Below, piece by piece: positions 6,169 to 12,514 of a stretch of DNA of 24,384 nt. Under the pieces are notes generated by a model. The model had not been told where the DNA came from, did no database searches, and saw only the letters and a program-made list of their open reading frames with translations. Each line of letters begins with the position of its first letter. Positions within the stretch are counted from its first letter, which is position 1. This stretch comes from a virus, in the IMG/VR virus record IMGVR_UViG_3300032174_000021, positions 1-24,384 of that record; one strand, written 5' to 3'. The translations under genes were made by a program, and so were the position numbers.

Positions 6169-7583
6169 AGTATATCCTCCGAACATAGCTCAGTTAGTGT
6201 GTTCATACTACGAGTTTGCACCACATATTTTAGGTTGCGGTCTTGGTCGTGGTCAAGGTTCAGCAGGTAGGGATCGAGGAAATAAACGTTGTCGAACTCA
6301 AGCCCTTTGGATTTGTGGCCGGTGAGCAGGCGGATGGTCCCTTGTTGTTTGAATAGGTGCTCCGCGTAGGAGATCATGGTGGAGAGAGTGGTGCCGTGCT
6401 CACAGAACACCCGCATGCAATCAGCGAGGTCGTCGGCGGACTTGCTATTGGCGGCGAGCTTCTTCTCGCGCCAATCCTCGATGGCGGCGACTGTCTGGGC
6501 ACGGGTCATGGTGGGGTCTCCAAGCTTCTTCATGATCGTAACCAAGCGAGGACCAAGGTCGCTACCGACAACGTGGACAGAGCGCCCTGCACTAATGAGC
6601 TTGAATGCAAGCCCAAGTAGTGGAGCATTGTTGCGACAGATAATAGTGCTATCGTCAGAGAACTCAGTGCCCCCAAAAGTCTTAGCAGATCGGACACTTC
6701 CACCCTCCTTGGTCCATTTGAAGTGTGGCACATGCCACTGGGCTGCCTTGACGATCTCGCTCGGACACCTAAAGCTCACCGATAGGGGAAGCTCGGACAT
6801 ATTGTAATGGCGCACTGCGGCGGACATTCCTCCTGCGAGGGCTCCGCGGAATCCGTAAATATTCTGGTTTGGATCACCAACTCCGATAAGCCGACCTGTG
6901 ACCAGTCGCGCGAGCAGCGCATGGTTAACCGGCGACTGGTCTTGGTACTCGTCGACCATGACGCGCGGAAACTTCGGGAATGTTGTTCCGAACAGTGCTG
7001 ACATGTAAATTTGATCGTTGAAGTCAATGAGGCCGTCGAAGGCGAGATGGATGCTTCGGCTAAGGAGGGTGTTGATAAGGTCCATAGCAAATGGAGTGGG
7101 GTGTTCATCCATGCCTCGTATGAGGTCGGCTTTGGTGATCTGGGACTGGTGGGGGTAGGGGCAGTCGGCGGGGACGTAGCCTAGGGCTTTGGCCTTCTCA
7201 AGGCCGTCCATGATGACTTGATAGTGGAGCCACGCCTCACCGCGCTCGGCATAGGTGAGGTCGTCGACGTGGGCTTTCCACAGTTGGCGCATCTTGTCCT
7301 TCTGGAGGTTTAGAGGACCTGAGCACATCTTGGCCCAGATGCCGTGACCGCAGCCGTTGAAGGTTTTGATGGTGGTGGTTGAACTGAAGCCGCCGGACTT
7401 CACTGCTTCCTCAGCGTTGCGCTTGTTGAACACGAGGTAGAGCGCAGGTTTGGTCTTGTGGACCTTGTCGATTAGCTTGAGGGTTGCGGACTTACCGGTG
7501 CCGGCGAGGGCGTTGACCATGAGGTTGGAGGTGTTGGCGCGAGTGTGGTCGAGAATGGCGAGTTGTTCGTCGGTGGGGGTCAT
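6159..7583 (-). CDS. Superfamily 1 DNA helicase, UvrD/Rep-like
   Basis: The 474-residue protein has the SF1A motifs in order: motif I ALAGTGKS at 25-32, motif II VDEYQDQSP at 210-218, motif III VGDPNQNIYGFRGA at 235-248, motif IV SVSFRCP near 268-274, motif V LLTGHKSKGLEFDNVY at 419-434 and motif VI YVVQTRS at 453-459. It is shorter than host UvrD (about 720 residues), lacking large 1B/2B insertions, which is common for phage and plasmid helicases. It would unwind DNA 3'-5' in phage replication or recombination. ATG 7583 overlaps the stop of the upstream micropeptide gene (ATGA). Confidence 0.92.
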   Translation of the reverse strand: MTPTDEQLAILDHTRANTSNLMVNALAGTGKSATLKLIDKVHKTKPALYLVFNKRNAEEAVKSGGFSSTTTIKTFNGCGHGIWAKMCSGPLNLQKDKMRQLWKAHVDDLTYAERGEAWLHYQVIMDGLEKAKALGYVPADCPYPHQSQITKADLIRGMDEHPTPFAMDLINTLLSRSIHLAFDGLIDFNDQIYMSALFGTTFPKFPRVMVDEYQDQSPVNHALLARLVTGRLIGVGDPNQNIYGFRGALAGGMSAAVRHYNMSELPLSVSFRCPSEIVKAAQWHVPHFKWTKEGGSVRSAKTFGGTEFSDDSTIICRNNAPLLGLAFKLISAGRSVHVVGSDLGPRLVTIMKKLGDPTMTRAQTVAAIEDWREKKLAANSKSADDLADCMRVFCEHGTTLSTMISYAEHLFKQQGTIRLLTGHKSKGLEFDNVYFLDPYLLNLDHDQDRNLKYVVQTRSMNTLTELCSEDILWA

Positions 7584-7681
7584 CGGAGGGCCACGCTAAA
7601 CATTAGGAGGGAAGGGCCAATGCATATACAGATAAAGCCTATTAAGGCCAACCAGTCAGAGGCGTTATCTGGTAGGCTCAA
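7580..7681 (-). CDS. Single-pass membrane micropeptide (33 residues), TTG start
   Basis: AGGAGG lies five bases before TTG 7681, which opens a 33-residue frame: a short polar N terminus (SLPDNASDW) and a hydrophobic helix LALIGFICICIGPSLLMFSV, ending ALR. The start overlaps the upstream stop (TTGA) and the stop overlaps the helicase ATG (ATGA), so it fits exactly into the operon with four-base overlaps on both sides. That arrangement is strong evidence of a real gene although the start is TTG. It should span the inner membrane once. Function unknown. Confidence 0.65.
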   Translation of the reverse strand: MSLPDNASDWLALIGFICICIGPSLLMFSVALR

Positions 7682-7911
7682 TTCATCCTCCTCATCGCAA
7701 GCTGTTGCACTTGCTTCTTGGTCATGTCGAACATTGCGGCCATGCCGTGCCAGCCCTTAGCTAGCAGATCGCTCATGGCGGTTTCGTCGGCCTTGCGTAG
7801 GTGCCCAAGGGTGTGGCAGAGGTCGATCACGTTGTCGAGGTGGTCGATAAGTTTGATGTAGCATTCCTCGGGGGTGACGTAGCCGCCGGAGGTGGGGAGG
7901 GGGGAGCTCAT
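7678..7911 (-). CDS. Hypothetical helical protein, 77 residues
   Basis: The product starts MSSPLPTSGGYVTPEECY and then is helical (KLIDHLDNVIDLCHTLGHL, KADETAMSDLLAKG, MAAMFDMTKKQVQQLAMRR). It looks like a small helical bundle. ATG 7911 overlaps the preceding stop (ATGA) and has only a distant GGAG. Its own C-terminal codons supply the AGGAGG for the downstream micropeptide. Family not recognised. Confidence 0.65.
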   Translation of the reverse strand: MSSPLPTSGGYVTPEECYIKLIDHLDNVIDLCHTLGHLRKADETAMSDLLAKGWHGMAAMFDMTKKQVQQLAMRRMN

Positions 7912-8060
7912 TTAGGCTTGTACTCCAGTGCTGGGCCAGCAAAGCCCGAGGGGGTATAGGTGTTCTTCAGTTCTTTAGTAACGATCCCACTGATGCGGTT
8001 GGACTCTGCAACCTTGCGCGCTGTCATCTCGTCGTGCAGTTGCAGGAACCGTGGCCGCAT
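7908..8060 (-). CDS. Small basic protein, possibly the 3' part of an amber-interrupted gene
   Basis: From ATG 8060 the frame gives 50 residues (MRPRFLQLHDEMTARKVAES, then RISGIVTKELKNTYTP and PALEYKPK). It ends in an ATGA overlap with the next gene. It is in the same frame as the 42-codon gene at 8079-8207, and only a TAG at 8079-8081 and six codons separate the two. There is no convincing Shine-Dalgarno before ATG 8060 (only GGGAA). Either this is the second half of one 98-residue protein cut by an amber codon, or an independent coupled gene. Confidence 0.5.
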   Translation of the reverse strand: MRPRFLQLHDEMTARKVAESNRISGIVTKELKNTYTPSGFAGPALEYKPK

Positions 8061-8078
8061 GGTTTCCCACGAGGTGCA

Positions 8079-8207
8079 CTAGCCCATGGAGAATATCTTG
8101 TCATCCATGGCGCGGATGGTTTGGATCAGGTAGGTGATCTGTTGTTCCTTAGCGAGGAGTTGGCGTTCGAGGTCGACGCAGCGGGCTTTGTGGTTGGTGT
8201 GGGGCAT
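8079..8207 (-). CDS. Small coiled-coil-like protein, ends at in-frame amber
   Basis: ATG 8207 overlaps the upstream zinc-ribbon stop (TAATG) and has AAGAGG about eight bases upstream. The 42-residue product (MPHTNHKARCVDLERQLLAK, then EQQITYLIQTIRAMDDK) has a heptad-like helix typical of short phage coiled coils. It stops at TAG 8079, but the frame continues open for 55 more codons to 7908. Function unknown. Confidence 0.55.
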   Translation of the reverse strand: MPHTNHKARCVDLERQLLAKEQQITYLIQTIRAMDDKIFSMG

Positions 8208-8383
8208 TAGTTTGGCCTCTTAACCCATTCAGGATCAACTAGTGGACCAACCCCCGGCCGCCCAATCTCAAGAGTCCGCTTACATTCCTTGCAGGCTAGT
8301 TCGTTCCAGCCTTCGATTGGGGAGTCTGAAGTTAGCACTAAGTCGGTGGCGCCGCATGTTGGGCATTTGCGTTCTTCGGCCAT
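8207..8383 (-). CDS. Zinc-ribbon protein, 58 residues
   Basis: The product has two CxxC knuckles, CPTCG near residue 7 and CKECK near residue 31, spaced as in a zinc ribbon, followed by a basic tail ending WVKRPN. GAGG lies seven bases before ATG 8383. The stop overlaps the next ATG (TAATG). Zinc ribbons of this size in phages may bind DNA or host RNA polymerase; which applies here is not known. Confidence 0.7.
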   Translation of the reverse strand: MAEERKCPTCGATDLVLTSDSPIEGWNELACKECKRTLEIGRPGVGPLVDPEWVKRPN

Positions 8384-8384
8384 A

Positions 8385-8750
8385 CTAGCGCCTCATCGGT
8401 TTGGAGGGAGTAATAGGTTGCGTTGGGAGGGCGAAGCCGAGGGAAGCAAGCAGCCCTGAGCCCTTGTGGGCTGTGGCCTTGGCGGCGAACTTGTCGGCTT
8501 CGGATTGCAGGTGGTTGAGCCAACCGGTGGGGATTGGGGGGACCTCCATGGACAAATAGCCTATGCCATCAGCAGGTACAGTATAGAGGTCACTGAGCGC
8601 CACCGCCCAAAATGGAATCACATGCATATCATGGTTGTCATACCATTCGTCATCCACGTCGCGGGTGGCGACGGTAAGGACGACCTGAGCGCGCTCGGGG
8701 CTGGTGGCGTTGACGACGTAGGCGACGAGGTGGGGGTCAGTCGTAGTCAT
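8385..8750 (-). CDS. Hypothetical protein, 121 residues
   Basis: The protein begins MTTTDPHLVAYVVNATSPER and has beta strands (AQVVLTVATRDV, MHVIPFWAVALSDLYTV), then a helical tail (WLNHLQSEADKFAAKATAHK) and a Pro/Thr-rich end. ATG 8750 is preferred to TTG 8762 because of a GGCGG six bases upstream and normal codon use. It overlaps the upstream gene by 14 bases. I do not recognise the family. Confidence 0.65.
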   Translation of the reverse strand: MTTTDPHLVAYVVNATSPERAQVVLTVATRDVDDEWYDNHDMHVIPFWAVALSDLYTVPADGIGYLSMEVPPIPTGWLNHLQSEADKFAAKATAHKGSGLLASLGFALPTQPITPSKPMRR

Positions 8751-8931
8751 AGGAACCGCCAAGCTTGATGCCCAAGTTGATCAATGAATTGCCAAACCGC
8801 TGTGCCCAACGCTTATACCAAGGCGCAGGTTTGAACCCTTCCGGCGGCATGATGTAATCAAGCAACTCATTACGCTGCGTTAGCATCTTGGCTATGTGCG
8901 AGTTCATTTGAGCCACGCTCGCTTCAGACAC
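8737..8931 (-). CDS. Hypothetical helical protein; upstream in-frame opal codon
   Basis: From GTG 8931 the product has 64 residues: a helix with MNSHIAKMLTQRNELLDYIM and a basic, aromatic C-terminal part (PAPWYKRWAQRFGNSLINLG). The same frame continues upstream through a single TGA (8938-8940) to ATG 8973, which forms an ATGA overlap with the previous gene and encodes MTEPKPMSLED. The original gene may thus have begun at 8973 and been cut by an opal codon. The GTG has only a weak GAG five bases upstream. Function unknown. Confidence 0.55.
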   Translation of the reverse strand: MSEASVAQMNSHIAKMLTQRNELLDYIMPPEGFKPAPWYKRWAQRFGNSLINLGIKLGGSYDYD

Positions 8932-8969
8932 GCGCGCTCAATCCTCAAGGGACATTGGCTTTGGTTCGG

Positions 8970-9338
8970 TCATGACTTCCCAATCCCCAGCTTTTCAAGG
9001 ATCATCTCAGCAGCCGAGCGTTGCTCCTCAGTGGTCTCGGCATAGAGGCGCTTGCGGGCTGCTTCGGTGCGACTGATGCGGGTGACTTGGGGTTGGTCAA
9101 GAGGCTCAACGTACTTCTGTGGGGCCGTAGGGGATTGCTTCTCGACACGGCGGGCCTTCAGTACGACGAGGGCATCAAGTAGGCCCTTAGTGCTGGCATC
9201 GTAGCGTTGAATGAACGGTGGGCCGCCGGACTTCATTGGTAGCTCAACAAAGATCGAGTGCTCGTCGTCGCTGATCCAAGCGACAATGTGCCAAGCTGGG
9301 CGGGGGTGTGGGTCCATGGAGTCGCCTCGGGGTGTCAT
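8970..9338 (-). CDS. Hypothetical protein, 122 residues
   Basis: N-terminal beta-rich part (WHIVAWISDDEHSIFVELPM, then PPFIQRYDAS), followed by a helix (GLLDALVVLKARRVEK) and a basic C-terminal helical tail (TEAARKRLYAETTEEQRSAA). ATG 9338 overlaps the upstream stop (ATGA); an internal ATG at 9317 is the alternative. The Glu/Arg-rich tail suggests protein-protein or DNA contacts. No family recognised. Confidence 0.65.
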   Translation of the reverse strand: MTPRGDSMDPHPRPAWHIVAWISDDEHSIFVELPMKSGGPPFIQRYDASTKGLLDALVVLKARRVEKQSPTAPQKYVEPLDQPQVTRISRTEAARKRLYAETTEEQRSAAEMILEKLGIGKS

Positions 9339-10213
9339 CGACGCATCCGGCTGGGGGTTGAGGGTGGCGTGGCAGCAACATCAACAAACAACTTCGCGCC
9401 AGTGATTGGCAACGGAGGTTCATCGGTTGTGTAGATGAAGGTCGCAGGTTCCGCAATGGGTGGTACGCCCTGCGGGCGCAGCTTCGCTTCAATTCGATCA
9501 AACGTGGCCTTGGTCATGCCATTGAGATCGACGACGTCATGGCGGTCGTGGTCGTAGAACCATACGCTATCAATGATGCCACGCTCCTTAAAGATTGGAA
9601 GCATAGTTCTATGTCGGCAGGTATGTCGTGTGCCCGCTGGGCATTCGCAAGCCTCCTCCGAACATAGGTAGGAGGATTCAACTGCACCTAAATCGTCGAA
9701 CTTGGTGATTCGAAAGCCTTTTGGACTAGACATACAATTGTATAAGGCCATGCGAACATGCCTCCATGATCGGTTTGTTTGAATGAAGTTTATTGCGGAC
9801 CAAGATACGTCGTATTCGCGCGCTAACTCAGCGCAGGTTTCACCCTTGGCGAGGCGCTTCTTAATCAATCTGACTGAAGCTTCGGTGAGCTTTGAGTTGC
9901 CGTTGGCGGAGCCTCTAATTATAGCTCTGCGCCCCTTGCGGAGCATATCGTGTACGTTATCCTGTTGAGTACCTAAGAATAAATGCTTAGGGTTTACGCA
10001 TAGGCGATTGTCGCATCTGTGCAACACATTTAAGTCATTTGGGATTGGGCCATAATGCAATTGCCATGAAACACGGTGCGCCATTTGATAGCGCCCGGCT
10101 ATAATGAATTGTCCATAGCCATTTGTGCAAGTTGAACCAGACCATTCCCAGCAGCCGCTAGGCATGATGTTCCATCGGCCCATAGCGTCGGATAGCTTAT
10201 TGGCAATGGTCAT
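9335..10213 (-). CDS. HNH endonuclease fused to an unrelated conserved phage protein
   Basis: From ATG 10213 (GGGGAAGG just upstream) the protein has 292 residues. Residues about 20-90 form a zinc-type HNH domain: GCWEWSG, GYGQF, AHRVSW, LHRCDNRLCVNPKHLFLGT (H65, C67, C72, H77), DNVHDMLRKGRR. Residues 109-154 hold a helix-turn-helix (LTEASVRLIKK, CAELAREYDVSWSAINFI) ending SWRHV, where free-standing HNH proteins of this class normally stop. Residue 161 onward (MSSPKGFRITKFDDLG) reads as a different phage protein, with a CECPAGTRHTCRHR cysteine cluster. This suggests a homing-type gene that landed just upstream of another gene and lost its stop. The HNH part looks AT-richer than its surroundings. 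An in-frame GTG at 10246 is less likely. Confidence 0.85.
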   Translation of the reverse strand: MTIANKLSDAMGRWNIMPSGCWEWSGSTCTNGYGQFIIAGRYQMAHRVSWQLHYGPIPNDLNVLHRCDNRLCVNPKHLFLGTQQDNVHDMLRKGRRAIIRGSANGNSKLTEASVRLIKKRLAKGETCAELAREYDVSWSAINFIQTNRSWRHVRMALYNCMSSPKGFRITKFDDLGAVESSYLCSEEACECPAGTRHTCRHRTMLPIFKERGIIDSVWFYDHDRHDVVDLNGMTKATFDRIEAKLRPQGVPPIAEPATFIYTTDEPPLPITGAKLFVDVAATPPSTPSRMRR

Positions 10214-10236
10214 GGCCTTCCCCATTATCTGCAGGT

Positions 10237-10265
10237 AGTATACCACACTAAGGCCAAGAAGTCAA
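10237..10265 (-). promoter_or_regulatory. Sigma70-like promoter, extended -10, minus strand
   Basis: On the minus strand TTGACT (10265-10260) and TATACT (10242-10237) are separated by exactly 17 bases ending GTGG. The predicted start near 10230 is about 17 bases before ATG 10213 of the HNH fusion gene, whose Shine-Dalgarno lies in between. The whole site overlaps a 12-bp inverted repeat, so it could be repressor-controlled. Confidence 0.75.
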
Positions 10266-10279
10266 TAGCCTTAGTGTGG
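10243..10279. repeat. 12-bp perfect inverted repeat overlapping promoter
   Basis: CCACACTAAGGC (10243-10254) and GCCTTAGTGTGG (10268-10279) are perfect complements separated by 13 bases. The -35 of the promoter lies in the spacer and one arm fills most of the -35/-10 spacer. It can act as an operator or as a transcript hairpin after the lipoprotein gene; no U-run follows it, so a simple terminator is less likely. Confidence 0.8.
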
Positions 10280-10294
10280 GCTTGTGTGGTGTGG

Positions 10295-10675
10295 TCAGCG
10301 AAGCTCAATCGAAGGCACAATAGCCGTAGGCTTAAAGGTGACGCGGTATTGATACACGCCAACCTTAGCGGCTTCCATCTGCTCAGAGAAGTAAGTCACG
10401 TTGTCGCTGAGCCCAAGGAAGTGTTTCTTGTAATCCCCTTCGCCAACCTTACAAGTGACTGTGAGTTTCTTATCTGAGTGTTCTTGAGAACATAACCCTT
10501 CAATGGTTAGCATGTAGTCGCCTGTTATGCCGTTGTAGAACACGATACGGCGATTGATCTTAAAGTTATCGGCGGCCTGTGAGAGGTTGTAGGAAGCCAC
10601 TTGTGCATCATTTGAACAAGCCGCTAAGCTAAGCCCTGCCGCTATAAGACCTGCTACTTTGATTGAGTGTGTCAT
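10295..10675 (-). CDS. Phage-encoded lipoprotein (beta-sandwich type)
   Basis: The 126-residue product starts MTHSIKVAGLIAAG and has a lipobox LAAC with the lipidated Cys at 20, followed by Ser at +2, compatible with outer-membrane sorting. The mature part is beta-rich: FKINRRIVFYNGITGDYML, CKVGEGDYKKHFLGLSDN, YQYRVTFKPTAI. This pattern recurs in phage proteins annotated as beta-sandwich lipoproteins; some phage lipoproteins block superinfection, but that role is only a possibility here. ATG 10675 is preferred because GGAG is eight bases upstream; ATG 10681 is only two bases from it. A terminator hairpin lies immediately upstream and a promoter-operator region downstream. Confidence 0.85.
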   Translation of the reverse strand: MTHSIKVAGLIAAGLSLAACSNDAQVASYNLSQAADNFKINRRIVFYNGITGDYMLTIEGLCSQEHSDKKLTVTCKVGEGDYKKHFLGLSDNVTYFSEQMEAAKVGVYQYRVTFKPTAIVPSIELR

Positions 10676-10695
10676 TGCCATCTCTCCATCTTGTT

Positions 10696-10733
10696 AAAAG
10701 AAAAGGGCAGGAGGGTTTGTGGCCCGCCTGCCC
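10696..10733 (-). terminator. Strong intrinsic terminator on minus strand
   Basis: Minus-strand GGGCAGGCGGG (10733-10723) pairs with CCCTCCTGCCC (10715-10705), one mismatch, seven-base loop, followed by TTTTCTTTT (10704-10696). It follows the gene ending at 10743. The next gene's Shine-Dalgarno (GGAG) begins only about ten bases further on, so the lipoprotein depends on read-through or on a promoter I did not find. Confidence 0.85.
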
Positions 10734-10742
10734 TTTGTGGGG

Positions 10743-11540
10743 TCAAGCGTAGAAGTTGTCCAAAGTCCCACCATTGGCGAGCCAGTATTCCTTGGTGCCT
10801 CTCAGTGGGCTGCTGTTGTAGCCATCCCAGAAGTCCTTCTGATCGATCTCAGACCAACGCTTCCCTGCGTACTTACCCACGCTTCCACCACGGTCCGAGA
10901 CAAACCCTGTGGGTTCGGCAGGCTGGGATGGGGCATTGGGCGATGGGGAGGCGGTCCCAGAGGCAGGGCTCAAAGGCAAAGGGCTGTCACCGCCGAACTG
11001 CGATGCACTGACCATCGGCTCGACAGAGGAAACAGGATGGTACTGGCCTTCCGTCGAAGCGGCAGATTGAGAAGGGTCCGCTTCACTCTGACCCTGAGGT
11101 TGCACAATGCCATCCGATGGCATCGGTTCGTGTCGGGTGTACCAGTCATCTGTATGGCCAGAGGATTGCTCTTGCGAGCCTTGCGCCTCTGGCTGTACCG
11201 TAGGGTTTACAGGGGCAGGCTCTGGCTTGTCCACCATGCCCACAGCCGAAGCAGCAGCTTGAATGAGCTTGGTAAGGCCGCCGTGCTTTTCTTCAAGCTC
11301 CAGAAACCGAAGCTCGGCGTCATCACGCTCTGCCTCCAGTTTGTGGTTGCGCTGATTGAGCGACTCGATCTCGGCCTTGAGGTTGAGGATGCGCTCCTCA
11401 CAGGACTGCACAGTTGAGCGGAGGGTGTCAACCTCAGCGTGCGCTTCTGCTAGGTCTGTGCGAACCTTCGGAAGCTCCTCCATCGCCTTGGCCATCTCGA
11501 CCAAGTCAGTGACGAAGTTGTTGACTGCATGCGGACTCAT
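10743..11540 (-). CDS. Coiled-coil protein with low-complexity linker
   Basis: The 265-residue protein has three parts. Residues about 15-95 are a long heptad coiled coil (ELPKVRTDLAEAHAEVDTL, ILNLKAEIESLNQRNHKLEA). Residues about 105-215 are a disordered Pro/Ser/Gln/Glu-rich linker. The C-terminal 45 residues are a compact conserved-looking segment (GKYAGKRWSEIDQKDFWDGY, GTKEYWLANGGTLDNFYA). The layout suggests an oligomeric scaffold or adaptor carrying a small C-terminal binding domain. AAAGGT lies six bases before ATG 11540. Homologs are not recognised. It is followed by a strong terminator. Confidence 0.75.
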   Translation of the reverse strand: MSPHAVNNFVTDLVEMAKAMEELPKVRTDLAEAHAEVDTLRSTVQSCEERILNLKAEIESLNQRNHKLEAERDDAELRFLELEEKHGGLTKLIQAAASAVGMVDKPEPAPVNPTVQPEAQGSQEQSSGHTDDWYTRHEPMPSDGIVQPQGQSEADPSQSAASTEGQYHPVSSVEPMVSASQFGGDSPLPLSPASGTASPSPNAPSQPAEPTGFVSDRGGSVGKYAGKRWSEIDQKDFWDGYNSSPLRGTKEYWLANGGTLDNFYA

Positions 11541-11803
11541 AGTCGGACCTTTCTGTTTGATTGCTCACTGGGGCCTGTGGGAGCAAGCTCCTCTACCCTC
11601 AGTCTTTGCATGGTAGTACCCCAAGGGGCGCTGTGGATATACCACCCGCTACCTTGGGGTTAGTCGGACGTAAGGGATCACTGAGCGATCCTTGGCTGTG
11701 CCAATCTGGTAGATCATGCTTGGGTTGATTTAGTATTTCACCACAAGCAGTCTTGCGTACCAGCTTCCAATTACTCGCTCAGTGCACACTCAAGCAGTGC
11801 CGC
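11541..11803. other. Intergenic region with several dyad-symmetric elements
   Basis: No convincing gene was found here. It holds a GGAGC-AA-GCTCC palindrome within a CTGTGGGAGCAAGCTCC sequence (11575-11591) that resembles Pseudomonas-type REP elements, a nested dyad at 11618-11660, and an AAGGGATC/GATCCTT dyad at 11672-11693. AGTCGGAC occurs twice (11541-11548, 11662-11669). On the minus strand GTGGTATATC has an extended -10 look but only a poor -35. Confidence 0.5.
11618..11660. repeat. Nested inverted repeat centred on 11639
   Basis: ACCCCAAGG (11618-11626) and CCTTGGGGT (11652-11660) are perfect complements. GTGG (11633-11636) and CCAC (11642-11645) form a second dyad with the same centre, around ATATA. 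The sequences between inner and outer arms do not pair. This could be a protein-binding site or an RNA hairpin upstream of the coiled-coil gene. Confidence 0.7.
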
Positions 11804-12514
11804 TCAGGCCGTCGGATTTGCCTGAAGCGTTGGGTTAGCAGCCCCTTGCGGCGCCGCGGCCCCAGCCTTGCCCTTAGCCCCCTTGGCCCTTGGCGCAACC
11901 TTACCAGACTGCGTCTTGGACAGCGGCGGCTTCGGGGGAGTGACCTCGGCAAGCTTCGAAACATCCACACCCAGCAACTGGCTGAGGTTAAGCTGTGGGG
12001 TCTCTTCGCGTGCCTTGAGGTTGGCTTCGGCCTGCGCAATGATCGACGGGGTTGCCGCGATGTACTGCTTGGCCGCTGCCGTGAGTTCCTTGGCCGTGAT
12101 CGAGTTCTGCTTGCGCTTTGCCTTGCGCAGCGCGTCCTTGATCAGGTTGCGGGCGAGCCGCATGGCCTCAGTCATCACCTTACCGGCGACCTTGGCGGCC
12201 TTGGCCCCCGTGATCTTGGTCTTGCCGGAGTACATATCCGCGACGTTGGCTTGAGCGATCTCAAGGATTTTACCCTTGCGCTCAGCCTCGTCGGGGTACT
12301 GTGCCTTCGTCGCCTTTGAGGTTGCACGCTCCGAGACGGCTTTGAGCCCTTGGAGAATGACCTCGTTCCAGACGTGCTCCGGGATACGGTTCACGTCAAT
12401 TTCAAGCTCGCCTGCACCATTCTTCAGTGCGACCTTGACGATCTTGACAGCGGATGCCTCGGCCGGAGCCTCGGTGGCCACTGAAGGCGCGTCGACAGTT
12501 TCTAGGTCTGCCAT
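11804..12514 (-). CDS. Ala/Lys-rich basic phage protein of unknown function
   Basis: The 236-residue protein has an Ala/Glu-rich N terminus, a structured segment (KIVKVALKNGAGELEIDVNR, PEHVWNEVILQGLKAVSER), a basic helical region (MRLARNLIKDALRKAKRKQN, ITAKELTAAAKQYI) and a disordered Lys/Ala/Pro tail (GKVAPRAKGAKGKAGAAA) like histone-like tails. This points to nucleic-acid binding by charge. The PEHVWNEVILQGLKAV stretch is familiar from uncharacterised phage proteins. AGAGGA lies nine bases before ATG 12514, and a GTGGGC/GCCCAC hairpin (12535-12552) lies just upstream of that site. Confidence 0.75.
   Translation of the reverse strand: MADLETVDAPSVATEAPAEASAVKIVKVALKNGAGELEIDVNRIPEHVWNEVILQGLKAVSERATSKATKAQYPDEAERKGKILEIAQANVADMYSGKTKITGAKAAKVAGKVMTEAMRLARNLIKDALRKAKRKQNSITAKELTAAAKQYIAATPSIIAQAEANLKAREETPQLNLSQLLGVDVSKLAEVTPPKPPLSKTQSGKVAPRAKGAKGKAGAAAPQGAANPTLQANPTA

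Noticed and set aside
7908-8973. Genome-wide reassignment of stop codons
   Set aside because: TAG and TGA end many clearly normal genes in the window, such as terS (TAG) and terL (TGA), so at most local suppression is possible.
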